Shown here: positions 35,801 through 45,850 of the stretch, piece after piece
How positions within the stretch are numbered: position 1 is the first letter of the stretch
Layout: each line of letters begins with the position of its first letter
NCBI GenBank assembly: GCA_965200885.1
Contig: OZ241737.1
Location: 124,001-188,000 of the forward strand
DNA length: 64,000 nucleotides
From: MPNP01 sp026710155
GTDB lineage: Bacteria > Pseudomonadota > Alphaproteobacteria > Rhodobacterales > Rhodobacteraceae
Direction: 5' to 3'
Translations under genes and position numbers: made by a program
Notes under the pieces: generated by a model
What the model saw: only the letters and a program-made list of their open reading frames with translations
Told to the model about the DNA's origin: nothing
Database searches by the model: none

Positions 35801-36691
35801 ATGTCTGCTACTGGTGTGATTGGGCTCGGGAACATGGGATCGGGTTTGGCTAGGAACCTTTTGAAGAATGGCTTCCCGACCACGGTGTTTGATCTTGATC
35901 TTAAAAAGGTCAATGTCCTGGCTGAAACAGGATGTAAACCCGCAGAAAATGTATCCGTCGTTGGCATGAATTCGGATGCCGTTTTTGTAATGGTCATGAA
36001 CGGTCACCAGGCAGAATCAGTCATATTTGGATCTGGTGGGCTGGCTGAAACAATGTCCCCTGGAGGTGTCATCATTCTTACCGCAACAATTGAACCCCAT
36101 GAGGCGAGAGCCATTGGCAACAAATTGGCAGATACACAAATTGACCTTATCGACAGCCCTGTTTCAGGTGGCTTCCCCGGTGCACAAGGTGGAACACTAA
36201 CACTGATGGCAGCTGGCAAGGATGCTGTTCTGGACAAGTATGAGCCCGTCATGAAGGCAATATCAAAAGTTATCCACCGGGTTGGTGCAAATCCGGGTGA
36301 TGGTCAAAGCATGAAAGCCTGTCTGCAATCACTGATCGGACCTGTATTTACAGCAACCTTCGAAGCGGCTGCACTTGCTGCAAAGGCAGGAATCAGGGGA
36401 GAAAACTTTTATAACGTAGTGTCCTCTTCCTCTGTTGGTTGCGGGATTGTCAACAATTCTCTCGAAAAAATAATTGATCGTCAATTCGAGGGTACCGGCA
36501 GTCATATTGATACAATGAGCAAGGATTTGAGTATCAGCATGCACTTCGCTGAAGCACTTGGGGTTCCCATGCATTCTGCAACAACCTCATATGAGTTGTT
36601 CAAGGCTGGCAAAGCAAGATTTCCTGATGGAGACAACTGGGTCATTACCTGTCTGATAGAAGAAATCACTGGAGCTGAATTGCATAGATAG
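35801..36691 (+). CDS. NAD(P)-dependent dehydrogenase of the 3-hydroxyisobutyrate family
   Basis: A protein of 296 residues with the HIBADH-family pattern: dinucleotide-binding motif GVIGLGNMGSGLARNLLKNG at residues 5-24, the substrate signature DSPVSGGFPGAQGGTLTLMA near residue 115, and the catalytic Lys region near GDGQSMKACLQSLIG. Members reduce or oxidise short beta-hydroxy acids such as tartronate semialdehyde, 3-hydroxyisobutyrate or threonate. ATG at 35801 has GGAAAG just upstream and is preferred to a TTG 15 bases earlier. The stop touches the next gene, an isomerase/epimerase, a pairing often seen in sugar-acid catabolism. Confidence 0.88.
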   Translation: MSATGVIGLGNMGSGLARNLLKNGFPTTVFDLDLKKVNVLAETGCKPAENVSVVGMNSDAVFVMVMNGHQAESVIFGSGGLAETMSPGGVIILTATIEPHEARAIGNKLADTQIDLIDSPVSGGFPGAQGGTLTLMAAGKDAVLDKYEPVMKAISKVIHRVGANPGDGQSMKACLQSLIGPVFTATFEAAALAAKAGIRGENFYNVVSSSSVGCGIVNNSLEKIIDRQFEGTGSHIDTMSKDLSISMHFAEALGVPMHSATTSYELFKAGKARFPDGDNWVITCLIEEITGAELHR

Positions 36692-37566
36692 TGAACAATA
36701 TCATGAAACTGGGTGTGATTTGTGATGGTATCAGCCGTGATCTTTCCGTAGCCCTTGCCATTATGGATGAATGTGGGCTTGCCTTTGCCGAGCTGCAGTT
36801 TGTCGGTGACAAGGAGATTGGTGATCATTCCAGAGAAGAAATAACCTCCATCAAGTCAATGCTTGAAGAACATGGCAAGTCGGTCTCCTGTCTTTCAAGA
36901 CATATATTCAATGGGCTGACGGTAGCAAACAAACCAGGAGATGAACTCCATACGCAAAATATGGATTCGCTCAAGCGGGTCATTGACATGGCAAAGGAAT
37001 TGAATTCTCCATTGGTCAGGATCATGACTCCAAAAAAGGAGTAAATTCTCTGGGGAAAGAACGGGGCAGAACAATGGAATGTCGCCAAGGGAGCATGGGA
37101 TGCCACCCTAGCCCTGATAGACCCCGCAGTGGATTTGGCTAGATCAGAGGATATTATCCTGGTTGTCGAAACCGGCAATGGAATAATGGTTAATTCCAAT
37201 TATACTGCCAGAAGGCTGATTGATGAACTGAATGCCAAAAATCATCTCAAGGTATTGTGGGACCCGGGAAATAATTGCTGGTGCCATGAACTTGCCTATC
37301 CTGACGGCTACGAAATTGTTCGTGACGGTTATATCGGTCATGTCCACATCAAGGATCTGATAGTGAATACTCCGCACGCCACACTTGAAATCAAGCCAAT
37401 GGGAGAAGGTCAGCTAGGAGATTTGTTTGCACTCATATCAGATGCCCTCAAACGAGATGGTTATGATGGTGTCATATCCCTTGAAAGTGTATATCAACCC
37501 AATAATGGTACCTTCATGGATGGCTTTTATGAATGTGTTGGAACATTCAAGTCTCATTTCGGCTAG
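36691..37566 (+). pseudogene. sugar phosphate isomerase/epimerase interrupted by an in-frame TAA
   Basis: A xylose-isomerase-like TIM barrel protein of about 290 codons in a single frame: residues 1-117 run from GTG at 36691 (or ATG at 36703, MKLGVICDGIS) to LVRIMTPKKE, then TAA (37042-37044), then in the same frame ILWGKNGAEQWNVAKGAWDA and on through LKVLWDPGNNCWCHELAYPD and GHVHIKDLI (metal-binding His/Asp) to the stop at 37566. Only one codon separates the two parts, so a point mutation to TAA or a base-call error explains it best. An internal start further on would leave half a barrel. Paired with the upstream dehydrogenase. Confidence 0.75.
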
Positions 37567-38553
37567 CTGAAATTTACTTCGTATCAGACCGATTTATTGT
37601 CTCGCCATCTTGATTAAATACTTATCCTGATATGGTCAGCATCTGGGTTGAAAGGTTATTGTGAACCCACTTCAAGAGCCTTTTCGTTAATCTAAAACTT
37701 GGTACATCTTGAAATAAACTGGTTGGAAAGACTGGTTTTGATATCAAAATTGATCCTTCAGGGTAACTGTTCAGCATTGGGGTTTTCATTATCAGTGAAT
37801 CAGAAATTGTATTGAATCATCATTCCATCATGCTAAATTGGAATTGTAAATTAATCCCTGTTGACCAAGATTTAATGGGAGTTTGAAAATAGCAGATTAT
37901 AATTTCCCACCTATTGATGAATTGATTTTCACTACGGTAATTTCACCTCCTTTAACTTTCTTTCGAAGTGAACATATAGGATTGTATTGATCTCTTATAA
38001 AAGGACATTTCCCCAAGGTTTCACAGGACTTTCCGTTTGGAAATTATCAACCTTTTGAAAAGGGGATTACAAACTTGGATATGCAGGATTTGCAATTCAC
38101 CCCGATCTGAACAATCCCGCCTGATGAAACCCGGAGATATCGCAGACATCCGGTTCGGAATCCGGTTGGACAAAACTCCATGGCCGTGAACGGGGTAGCA
38201 TCCTGTCATGGACGGGGGTGTCAAGCCATCCGGCGGTCGCAATCGTTGCAACCCCGAACCGTATTCCATTGCCATGGGCCGGGGCCTCTTGTTGTGTTGC
38301 CGCGTCGAAAACGCTCGATGTTCTGACCAGACAGCTGTTTCAGCTAGTGAAGAAGAGGTCGGGAATTCTCATGGCATTCCAACCGGGAAGGGGACATGCT
38401 ATTCCGGGGCTTCAGAAGGCGGTTCCTGAGAATCTTGAAATCAGCACCCTTCCATTGTGGAGCAGAAGAGGATTGTCGGAAAACCGGATTGAGGCAGGGG
38501 AAGTTTGAATACCACCTTGACAAACTGGTGGATTGCTCCGATCACCCCCTTTT
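37567..38553. other. intergenic region on the distal side of the I-C array
   Basis: About 990 bp. The left two thirds are AT-rich with no gene. The segment about 38,100-38,510 is GC-richer and has short overlapping frames (for example a plus-strand frame ending at 38508) without recognisable similarity; it is probably a decayed gene cut off by the array. Confidence 0.35.
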
Positions 38554-40204
38554 GTTTCAATCCACGCTCCCGTGAAGGGAGCGACCACCCAGGCAGGCAA
38601 AACTCGCTGTGGCAATCCTGCGTTTCAATCCACGCTCCCGTGAAGGGAGCGACCATCAAGCCTTTTGAGGTTCAAAGGCGGTTTTATGGTTTCAATCCAC
38701 GCTCCCGTGAAGGGAGCGACATCCAGATTCTGTGTATTCAATTCGTACGCACATGTTTCAATCCACGCTCCCGTGAAGGGAGCGACCTGGGACTAGTGAA
38801 TGTTCCGGTCTGCATCTGTGACGTTTCAATCCACGCTCCCGTGAAGGGAGCGACTTCCCACGGGCAATCAATCTTGTCGATTTTATCCTGTTTCAATCCA
38901 CGCTCCCGTGAAGGGAGCGACCAAGACAAAGGAGATCAAATATACCCATGACAATGTTTCAATCCACGCTCCCGTGAAGGGAGCGACTACAGCCCTGGCA
39001 CCAAGCAGGTTTTGTATTCTGTGTTTCAATCCACGCTCCCGTGAAGGGAGCGACTACAGCCCTGGCACCAAGCAGGTTTTGTATTCTGTGTTTCAATCCA
39101 CGCTCCCGTGAAGGGAGCGACTTCGGCATACGAGATCAATAAATCGTTTAAACGCATGTTTCAATCCACGCTCCCGTGAAGGGAGCGACCCTCTATCTCC
39201 CGGGTCCACCACTTGCAATTTTATTGTTTCAATCCACGCTCCCGTGAAGGGAGCGACCCTCTATCTCCCGGGTCCACCACTTGCAATTTTATTGTTTCAA
39301 TCCACGCTCCCGTGAAGGGAGCGACCCTCTATCTCCCGGGTCCACCACTTGCAATTTTATTGTTTCAATCCACGCTCCCGTGAAGGGAGCGACGCTTACA
39401 ACATCGGAAATGGTGTTTTGTTTGCTAGTGTTTCAATCCACGCTCCCGTGAAGGGAGCGACGCTTACAACATCGGAAATGGTGTTTTGTTTGCTAGTGTT
39501 TCAATCCACGCTCCCGTGAAGGGAGCGACATCGATCGGGAAATGATCTTCATAACGCATATTGTGTTTCAATCCACGCTCCCGTGAAGGGAGCGACCATT
39601 TTTTTCGGTTTTAGTTATCGCCTCCATTACGTTTCAATCCACGCTCCCGTGAAGGGAGCGACCAATGAAAAGAACGGGTATCAAAGAGCCTGTTTGAGTT
39701 TCAATCCACGCTCCCGTGAAGGGAGCGACGAGTATGTGGACCAGTGGCTTGACGATTATTGTTTTGTTTCAATCCACGCTCCCGTGAAGGGAGCGACTGT
39801 GATTTTCATTTTTCATCTCCTATTAATAAAGTTGTTTCAATCCACGCTCCCGTGAAGGGAGCGACAGGTCTACAACACTCTGTTTGATGATCTTGAATTT
39901 GTTTCAATCCACGCTCCCGTGAAGGGAGCGACGATTGGCAATGCGTTGCCGTAGTCATTTGTCCTGCCTGTTTCAATCCACGCTCCCGTGAAGGGAGCGA
40001 CGCGATACAGGCAGGCTTGCACAGAGTCTTCAGGTTGTTTCAATCCACGCTCCCGTGAAGGGAGCGACACAAGCATATGGGTGTATTCTGTGCGGAGCAA
40101 ATATGTTTCAATCCACGCTCCCGTGAAGGGAGCGACATTATGCCGTGTAAAAGACCACTTAAAATTAAACATGTTTCAATCCACGCTCCCGTGAAGGGAG
40201 CGAC
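38554..40204 (-). CRISPR. type I-C CRISPR array, 25 repeats and 24 spacers
   Basis: The 32-bp repeat, on the plus strand GTTTCAATCCACGCTC then CCGTGAAGGGAGCGAC, is the classic I-C repeat in reverse; on the minus strand it ends ATTGAAAC. I count 25 copies from 38554 to 40173, all apparently identical. Spacers are 34-37 bp. The cas2 side (40204) is the leader end, so the array is read on the minus strand. Three spacers are tandemly duplicated: two copies at 38988 and 39055, three at 39190, 39258 and 39326, two at 39394 and 39462. Confidence 0.97.
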
Positions 40205-40399
40205 CCCACTTATTTAGAACCTTATGTAACAAATATAAATGGATTGTAAATTGCGAACTACTAAGATTCTCACTAATTTCTATGGTAGCTTTGAGGAAAT
40301 TAATCTTATGAATCAATTAAATGCGCTGTAGTAACATGTAATTACCCAGATTTGCGAAACGCTTACATATATTGATTCACTTATGATTCGCAGAGCAGT
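40205..40399 (-). promoter_or_regulatory. leader of the I-C array
   Basis: A 195-bp AT-rich region between the cas2 stop and the first repeat, where the leader of a I-C array is expected. No single promoter stands out, although several TATAAT-like stretches occur on the minus strand. Confidence 0.55.
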
Positions 40400-40690
40400 C
40401 TATATTATTAAAGTTGCGTGTAAATCTTGGACTGGTTTCGCGCCAACATGTTCCACTCTTCTTTTCCAATTAGCTCCAAGATAATAATAACGTAAACTAT
40501 CATATTTTGGATTAATCTCATTTTCTAGCCTTGATTTGAGTTTCACCCACTGACTTGGATCAACTTCAATTTCGAATACTGAGTATTGTACCCTTTGACC
40601 GAAATCCAAGCAAGCTCTTGCAACTCTTCTTAAACGTCTTGCTCCTCCCTCTTTTTGAGAACCAACATCATATGTAACAAGAATTAGCAT
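40400..40690 (-). CDS. cas2: CRISPR-associated Cas2 (type I-C)
   Basis: A 96-residue Cas2: MLILVTYDVGSQKEGGARRL with the conserved YD at residues 7-8, then RRVARACLDFGQRVQYSVFE and a C-terminal strand. It forms the integration complex with the Cas1 encoded just upstream. It is the last cas gene, 195 bp from the array. Its start directly follows the cas1 stop without a gap. Confidence 0.94.
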   Translation of the reverse strand: MLILVTYDVGSQKEGGARRLRRVARACLDFGQRVQYSVFEIEVDPSQWVKLKSRLENEINPKYDSLRYYYLGANWKRRVEHVGAKPVQDLHATLII

Positions 40691-41728
40691 TTAATTCCAT
40701 AACCAAGGAGGATAACAGTCTAAGTCGCCACGAAGATGTCTAGAAAGTAATTGCGCTTGAAGGTAGGGGATTAAACCAAGGGGTGCTTTCTCATTAAGAA
40801 AAGGGTGAATCTTAATTCTTTTTTTTCGCTTCTGCCAAGCATCTAAAACTTTCTGACGAGCATTTTCTTTAAGTAAAACTGCTCCATTTTCTCTATAATG
40901 AAAGTCATTAGAACCTATTTGTCTTCTGTTGATGAGTGATAGAGTAAGTCTATCAGCAAAAGGTGCTCGGAATTCCTCAACTAGATCCAGTGCGAGACTA
41001 GGACGACCAGGACGAATCTTGTGGAGAAAACCAACTGCGGGGTCTAACCCAACTGCCTCACAAGCAGACCGACATTCATGTGTTAGGATAACATAGAGTA
41101 AAGACAGTAGTGCGTTAATTGGGTCTAGCGGTGGTCTTCTTGATCGACCTTTCCAGCGAAACTTTTCAGATTTGGAACGAATTAAATAATAGAAAACGCT
41201 AAAATAGTTTTCTGCTGCTTTTCCTTCTATACCACGAAGTTGCTCGATGGAAAGTGATGGATTTTGGAGCAAACGCAGTAATATTTTTAACTCATTTGAG
41301 ATTGAATTGAGTTGGAAAAAATGATTTTGGTTCATTTCATTACCATAATCACGAATACCTCGTCTAATAACAGAGCGTTGATTAGCAATTTTTCCAATAA
41401 TAATTGACCGAACAATTTCAGTAGCGAAATCTGATGAGCAGTACTGGGATTTACGCAGTAATACATTTCCAGAAACTGGACCCTCTATTCTTGCCTTAAA
41501 CTTCCCATACGTGCTTAACATTGTAATTGTTATTCCTTTCTCTGCACAATCAGCAACTAAAGCCGGAGTAATCATTGCAGGACCAAATACTATAATTGAA
41601 TTAAGTATGTGTAAAGGAAAGCGAGCTTTTTCTGTTCCTTCAATCTCTGCCTTTAGATTTTCACCTTCTTTCCTTAAAATCACATTAGGAGTCGTAACAT
41701 ATACTGTGTTAAGCAGTTTCTTCATCAA
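40691..41728 (-). CDS. cas1: CRISPR integrase Cas1 (type I-C)
   Basis: A 345-residue Cas1c. MKKLLNTVYVTTPNVILRKE is the characteristic N-terminus, SIEQLRGIEGKAAENYFSVF holds the first catalytic Glu region, CEAVGLDPAVGFLHKIRPGR the His region and PSLALDLVEEFRAPFADRLT the Asp-Glu region. The start could be either of two adjacent ATG codons (41728 or 41725); both overlap the 3' end of cas4 by about 20 bases. It is clearly a different lineage from the I-E Cas1 at 12848. Confidence 0.94.
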   Translation of the reverse strand: MMKKLLNTVYVTTPNVILRKEGENLKAEIEGTEKARFPLHILNSIIVFGPAMITPALVADCAEKGITITMLSTYGKFKARIEGPVSGNVLLRKSQYCSSDFATEIVRSIIIGKIANQRSVIRRGIRDYGNEMNQNHFFQLNSISNELKILLRLLQNPSLSIEQLRGIEGKAAENYFSVFYYLIRSKSEKFRWKGRSRRPPLDPINALLSLLYVILTHECRSACEAVGLDPAVGFLHKIRPGRPSLALDLVEEFRAPFADRLTLSLINRRQIGSNDFHYRENGAVLLKENARQKVLDAWQKRKKRIKIHPFLNEKAPLGLIPYLQAQLLSRHLRGDLDCYPPWLWN

Positions 41729-42374
41729 TGAACTTGTTTAATTCTCTTGCACGCCACTCGAAGGCAGATTTCAAAACAGCTTTTGGTTGACATTGATCAA
41801 CAAGAGAACAATTCCTACAACGATTTTTGTTGGCAGTTGGGGGAGGAGTTCTCATTTCACTAAATACACTCAAAAGATCTTTAACTAACTCTTCTGTGGT
41901 TTTCCTCAGTTGTATATCGAAACTAACAATTTCTCTTCGTTTATTTTCGCCGTAATAAATTGCACCAGAATTAACTTCTTCGCCAGTCATTTCCTCAAGG
42001 CATATCGCTTGTGCACAAAGTTGAATTTTGTCTGCTAGAAAACCTTTTGGTTTACCCCTCTTATACTCTATCGGAAAAGGAATCTCTTTATCATTGTTTG
42101 TGATAAATTCTACAGCATCTATAATACCAGTAAGCTTCAAACGGGATGAGGCTACAGGCATTGAATATACTCGCCTAGTTCCCCTTACTTGTCTACAACC
42201 TCCTTTATCAACTGTTGAATGAAGCAGGCGACCTTCTGCGGTATATTTGTTTTCAGTCCAAATTCTCTCAACATGTATTAATGCTGCTTGTCGTAAACAA
42301 TAGGCGGCGTGCTGCAAAGCCGAAATTGGAACTAACAAATCATGATTAGTAATGTTATTTACTGATTGGTTCAA
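41709..42374 (-). CDS. cas4: CRISPR-associated exonuclease Cas4 (type I-C)
   Basis: A 221-residue RecB-like nuclease that trims prespacers and selects PAMs. The iron-sulphur cysteines are visible: one in ALQHAAYCLRQAALIHVERI near residue 27 and three in NRCRNCSLVDQCQP near the C-terminus. Between them are the nuclease motifs GIIDAVEFI (Asp), PFPIEYKRGKPKGF (Glu-x-Lys) and LCAQAICLEEM (Gln). It overlaps cas7 by four bases (ATGA) at its start and cas1 at its end. Confidence 0.93.
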   Translation of the reverse strand: MNQSVNNITNHDLLVPISALQHAAYCLRQAALIHVERIWTENKYTAEGRLLHSTVDKGGCRQVRGTRRVYSMPVASSRLKLTGIIDAVEFITNNDKEIPFPIEYKRGKPKGFLADKIQLCAQAICLEEMTGEEVNSGAIYYGENKRREIVSFDIQLRKTTEELVKDLLSVFSEMRTPPPTANKNRCRNCSLVDQCQPKAVLKSAFEWRARELNKFIDEETA

Positions 42375-43333
42375 ACAAGCTCCAAAAGTTTAACATCACT
42401 AGGTATTTCATTATGCTCAATATTAATCATGTAATCTGTAAATTTACGTGCAGGGGATAAATTTTGCAATTTTATATTACTTATTTCATGAAATTGATTA
42501 TCAATTTTTCGGCCAATTTTGATACACTCAAATAGCTTGTGTGCTGGAGCGTTACCAAGTTTTGATGAATGTTTGAAAGCAATTAGTTTTTGGGTAACCA
42601 TTTCTCCTCGTGAAGCAGATCGATCATGCTCAAACATATTTCTCAAGGCTTCGAAAAGTAATTCTAGATCTGCTTTATCAAAGGAGGTAATTTTTGCTAG
42701 TGAGGCCGAAACAAATCCATGTGCTACATACAGACCATAAGGCACAATATATTTTCTTCCCATGGTTCTATTATCGGTACGAGTATCCTCCTCATCTGAA
42801 TTATTGCGCGATTTCTTTTGTTCTTGCTCCTTAGTAGCAGCCATACGAGTTATTGTGATTTCAGAAGGATGAATTGGTTCCAAAGAAGAGGCAAATGTAA
42901 GTTGTACAGGACCCCTTACTTGTCCACAATTAATATCAGTTGACATAACAGCCCCAAATGTTCGTACATCATAGAAATTTTTACACATCCAATCACGAAG
43001 CTCAATTGCTTGATTAGTATTTTTTTGTGGATTTAGTTTATTGATAGGTTTTCCATTCTTTTCTACTTGAATATCAAGAGCTCTATAAGCCTCACGGTGT
43101 TTATTGTTAAGAATATCACCTTCTTGTACATAGATTCTAAAACCATTTTTTCCATTTTTTGATAATTCAACATAATTACGAATTTTACGTTTTAGACAAA
43201 CATCGGTAATTAAACCTTGATTTGTTAAAGGATCAAAACGCGGCATATTTCCTGCATCAGGGTCACCATTAGGGTTGCCATTCCTTACATCAAAAATTAA
43301 CACAAAGTCATATCTGCAGTTTAATTCAGTCAT
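42371..43333 (-). CDS. cas7: Cascade backbone subunit Cas7 (type I-C, Csd2)
   Basis: A protein of 320 residues from the ATG at 43333: MTELNCRYDFVLIFDVRNGN then PNGDPDAGNMPRFDPLTNQG, the standard Csd2 opening. GPVQLTFASSLEPIHPSEIT and RKYIVPYGLYVAHGFVSASL are further family blocks. GAGGT seven bases upstream supports this start; an in-frame upstream ATG would add 26 unlikely residues. It overlaps cas8c by eight bases and cas4 by four. Confidence 0.93.
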   Translation of the reverse strand: MTELNCRYDFVLIFDVRNGNPNGDPDAGNMPRFDPLTNQGLITDVCLKRKIRNYVELSKNGKNGFRIYVQEGDILNNKHREAYRALDIQVEKNGKPINKLNPQKNTNQAIELRDWMCKNFYDVRTFGAVMSTDINCGQVRGPVQLTFASSLEPIHPSEITITRMAATKEQEQKKSRNNSDEEDTRTDNRTMGRKYIVPYGLYVAHGFVSASLAKITSFDKADLELLFEALRNMFEHDRSASRGEMVTQKLIAFKHSSKLGNAPAHKLFECIKIGRKIDNQFHEISNIKLQNLSPARKFTDYMINIEHNEIPSDVKLLELV

Positions 43334-45122
43334 TTGATACCTCATCGATTTGATTAATATTTTTATTCTTTTGGGAAGAATTGTTTCGCTGGTGATAGTA
43401 ACCAACACCAAACATTGCTTGCTCCGAAAGGTTTAGTGATATTGGTATCGGTTCTTTGCCAGGTACCATCAATTCCATAATTGAACTTATTTTTTTCTCA
43501 AGATTAATTGCCAAACCAGGTTTCACCTTTCGTATTTTGGCTAAATGGTGTTGTGTGCCAATATCAAGCATACGAAATGCTTGTTGAGGTGATGCTGATG
43601 CAAGTCCATAATATTTGTCTTTAATTGATGCATTTACATTTACTAGTGCTGCTTTTTGAATTTCCTCGTAAACTGAAAATAAACGGCCAAGAACATATCC
43701 TCTATTTGAAAAATTCTTATCAAGTGTCATTGGAACCTTCCTATTGAAATTTCGTATTAAAATAGCTTTCATTACAGCTACTCTCGGGGGTGAGACCTTG
43801 CCATCAGCTCTAATACGAATTACTGAATTTGTCAAAAGACTAACTGGGTAACCTTTTCCTGTCAATATTGAATCTAACAACTCTACTGCTAGCCGTGGAA
43901 TAATATTTTTACTTTTATTTTGAACTGCAAGGGCTTTGACTATACACAAAATTGGAAGACGATTGATATCGTTGGCTGAAACTGCCGTCTCGTCAAAATA
44001 TTTTTGAAAGTTATTAATCAGATTACCAAAATGTCCCTCCCAAAAAAATCGGACAAATATTCTGCTTTTGTTTGGTGAAAGTCCTAACACAAAAAAACGA
44101 GTTTCTTGGTCAAGTTCAGGTACGTTTAATGCAACACCCCTTCTAATTGCCTGTAAATAACTTTTTATATTGCTATCACTTATTTCTTCCATATCACTTG
44201 GATTAACAAACTCTGCAAAAATGGCAGTTTGTTTTTCATCCGTATGAATATCAGAGCTAGATGTCCAAAATACAAAAGTTGTTTCTCCAATAACAATTTT
44301 ATGCCGTGCGTCATTGAGAAAAGAATTTAATACAGTTGAATAATAAAATGCTGAGCGTTCTGAAATTGGTGCATTATAACCCTGCTCCCGTCCAAAGGAA
44401 TTGAAAGATTTTTTATTAAATGAAATTAGAGGCGCACCCGTAGTATGAGATCCATAAACACCTTTGATTTTCGGGTGAGTACGTTCAATTGTACCTGTCT
44501 TTCCAGTTAAGAAACAAGTTCCTTGAATTTGCTCAACTCCATTCCATACATTCATACAATTTAGCCAAACATCTTTGATGCTGAGATTTTCGTGGAGAAA
44601 TCTATCTCGATAAGAACTATCATGAGCAAAAACAAAATTGTCTCCCTTAGATTCGTTAGGAGATGGTATAACACTTAGCAACTTTTCGAGTTGGTCCTTA
44701 TTTGCCTCCCAACTTTTAATGAAATTACAAAATGCCATAATTTCAGTATGCTCATTTTTCTGAAGAAGTAATTCTAAGTGCTTTTTTTTGAATTCTTTAT
44801 GCTTTGAAAGATTAGTTTGATCTAATTCTAAATAACCGGTTTTTTCATTGATTTTGTAACTACCCAAAACATATTCGATATTATCCCATAGAAAATGAGG
44901 ACTTATTTTAGATCCTGCTCTTGTTGGAGCCATTGGTAAGTTTAGATTTCTTGGCAGTTTATTATTATTTTGGGATTGTTGTCGTATGTCAATAACTTCA
45001 AAATCGCTGCCATCACCCTTTAAGTTAATGCAATATGAAACTTTTCCAGGAAAATAACCATACTCAGGTTTATGGTCAGGCAATCTATCATATGCTTTAA
45101 TAAGTTCCCTAAGGAAAATCAT
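43326..45122 (-). CDS. cas8c: Cascade large subunit Cas8c (Csd1)
   Basis: The 598-residue large subunit of the I-C effector. MIFLRELIKAYDRLPDHKPE and GYFPGKVSYCINLKGDGSDF match the N-terminus of Csd1; FLTGKTGTIERTHPKIKGVY and AFYYSTVLNSFLNDARHKIV are other family blocks. In I-C systems an internal start inside this gene produces the small subunit Cas11c; a candidate could lie in the last 120-130 codons but was not resolved. It overlaps cas5 by four bases (ATGA). Confidence 0.93.
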   Translation of the reverse strand: MIFLRELIKAYDRLPDHKPEYGYFPGKVSYCINLKGDGSDFEVIDIRQQSQNNNKLPRNLNLPMAPTRAGSKISPHFLWDNIEYVLGSYKINEKTGYLELDQTNLSKHKEFKKKHLELLLQKNEHTEIMAFCNFIKSWEANKDQLEKLLSVIPSPNESKGDNFVFAHDSSYRDRFLHENLSIKDVWLNCMNVWNGVEQIQGTCFLTGKTGTIERTHPKIKGVYGSHTTGAPLISFNKKSFNSFGREQGYNAPISERSAFYYSTVLNSFLNDARHKIVIGETTFVFWTSSSDIHTDEKQTAIFAEFVNPSDMEEISDSNIKSYLQAIRRGVALNVPELDQETRFFVLGLSPNKSRIFVRFFWEGHFGNLINNFQKYFDETAVSANDINRLPILCIVKALAVQNKSKNIIPRLAVELLDSILTGKGYPVSLLTNSVIRIRADGKVSPPRVAVMKAILIRNFNRKVPMTLDKNFSNRGYVLGRLFSVYEEIQKAALVNVNASIKDKYYGLASASPQQAFRMLDIGTQHHLAKIRKVKPGLAINLEKKISSIMELMVPGKEPIPISLNLSEQAMFGVGYYHQRNNSSQKNKNINQIDEVSND

Positions 45123-45850
45123 TTTTTAATCTCTGTACTGCCAGGGGGAGGGATATCAATGATTCCATTGCTCAAAGTAGCTCTAAACAAAAGCGGAACT
45201 TTATCAGGATTTTCGTAATCCATATCCCAAAGCATGAAGCCGAGGTTACGAGGGGAACCAAACCCTAGTTCGTGAGTTTGATCTTGAATTTTACATTTGG
45301 GAAATTTATCCTTGGACTCAATTAAAGCAAAATGTGCAGCAAACTCTCTTGTACCAAGACAGGGTTGTTGAAAACACTGTCCTTTTCTAGCCCTTCGTTT
45401 AAACATCTCAGAATGTTTGGCTTCATTGTTATCGTTGGTTTTTTCACTCCCACATATTTCAAAATAGGCCTCAATAACATATGCAGGATTAACAAGGACA
45501 GACGAGGCTCGTTGTTGTCGTTGTTTTGATTCGTTTATATTTATACCAAGTAGGTTAAGTTGATTTTTTTCTTTTGATTTTTTTATAGTACCTGCAGCTA
45601 CTATATCACTTACCTCATTTCTCCGAATTGACTGGAAAATGATGGGTTTTAAAACATGAATACGCTTAATAATCCATTTAATTTCCGGTTTCCAGTAAAT
45701 TGCCTCAAAAATTCCCCTAGCAGCTGAAGGAGTTATAACATCATAACTGGTTCTCTCAACTTTTAATTCGGGTCTAGTGAAAAGTGCATAATCTCCCCAC
45801 ACATGGAGAGTAAATCCATATTTCTTTGAATTATTAATAAATGTGGTCAT
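45119..45850 (-). CDS. cas5: Cas5c (Csd5), crRNA-processing subunit
   Basis: A 243-residue protein with the Cas5d/Cas5c opening YGFTLHVWGDYALFTRPELK and VERTSYDVITPSAARGIFEA, and the later block KGQCFQQPCLGTREFAAHFA. In type I-C systems, which lack Cas6, this subunit cuts the pre-crRNA; no cas6 is present in this locus, in agreement. It overlaps cas3 by four bases at its start and cas8c at its end. Confidence 0.93.
   Translation of the reverse strand: MTTFINNSKKYGFTLHVWGDYALFTRPELKVERTSYDVITPSAARGIFEAIYWKPEIKWIIKRIHVLKPIIFQSIRRNEVSDIVAAGTIKKSKEKNQLNLLGININESKQRQQRASSVLVNPAYVIEAYFEICGSEKTNDNNEAKHSEMFKRRARKGQCFQQPCLGTREFAAHFALIESKDKFPKCKIQDQTHELGFGSPRNLGFMLWDMDYENPDKVPLLFRATLSNGIIDIPPPGSTEIKK

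Noticed and set aside
38412..40194. Frames with repeated VSIHAPVKGAT, FNPRSREGSD and VAPFTGAWIET
   Set aside because: They are translations of the I-C repeat and its spacers.
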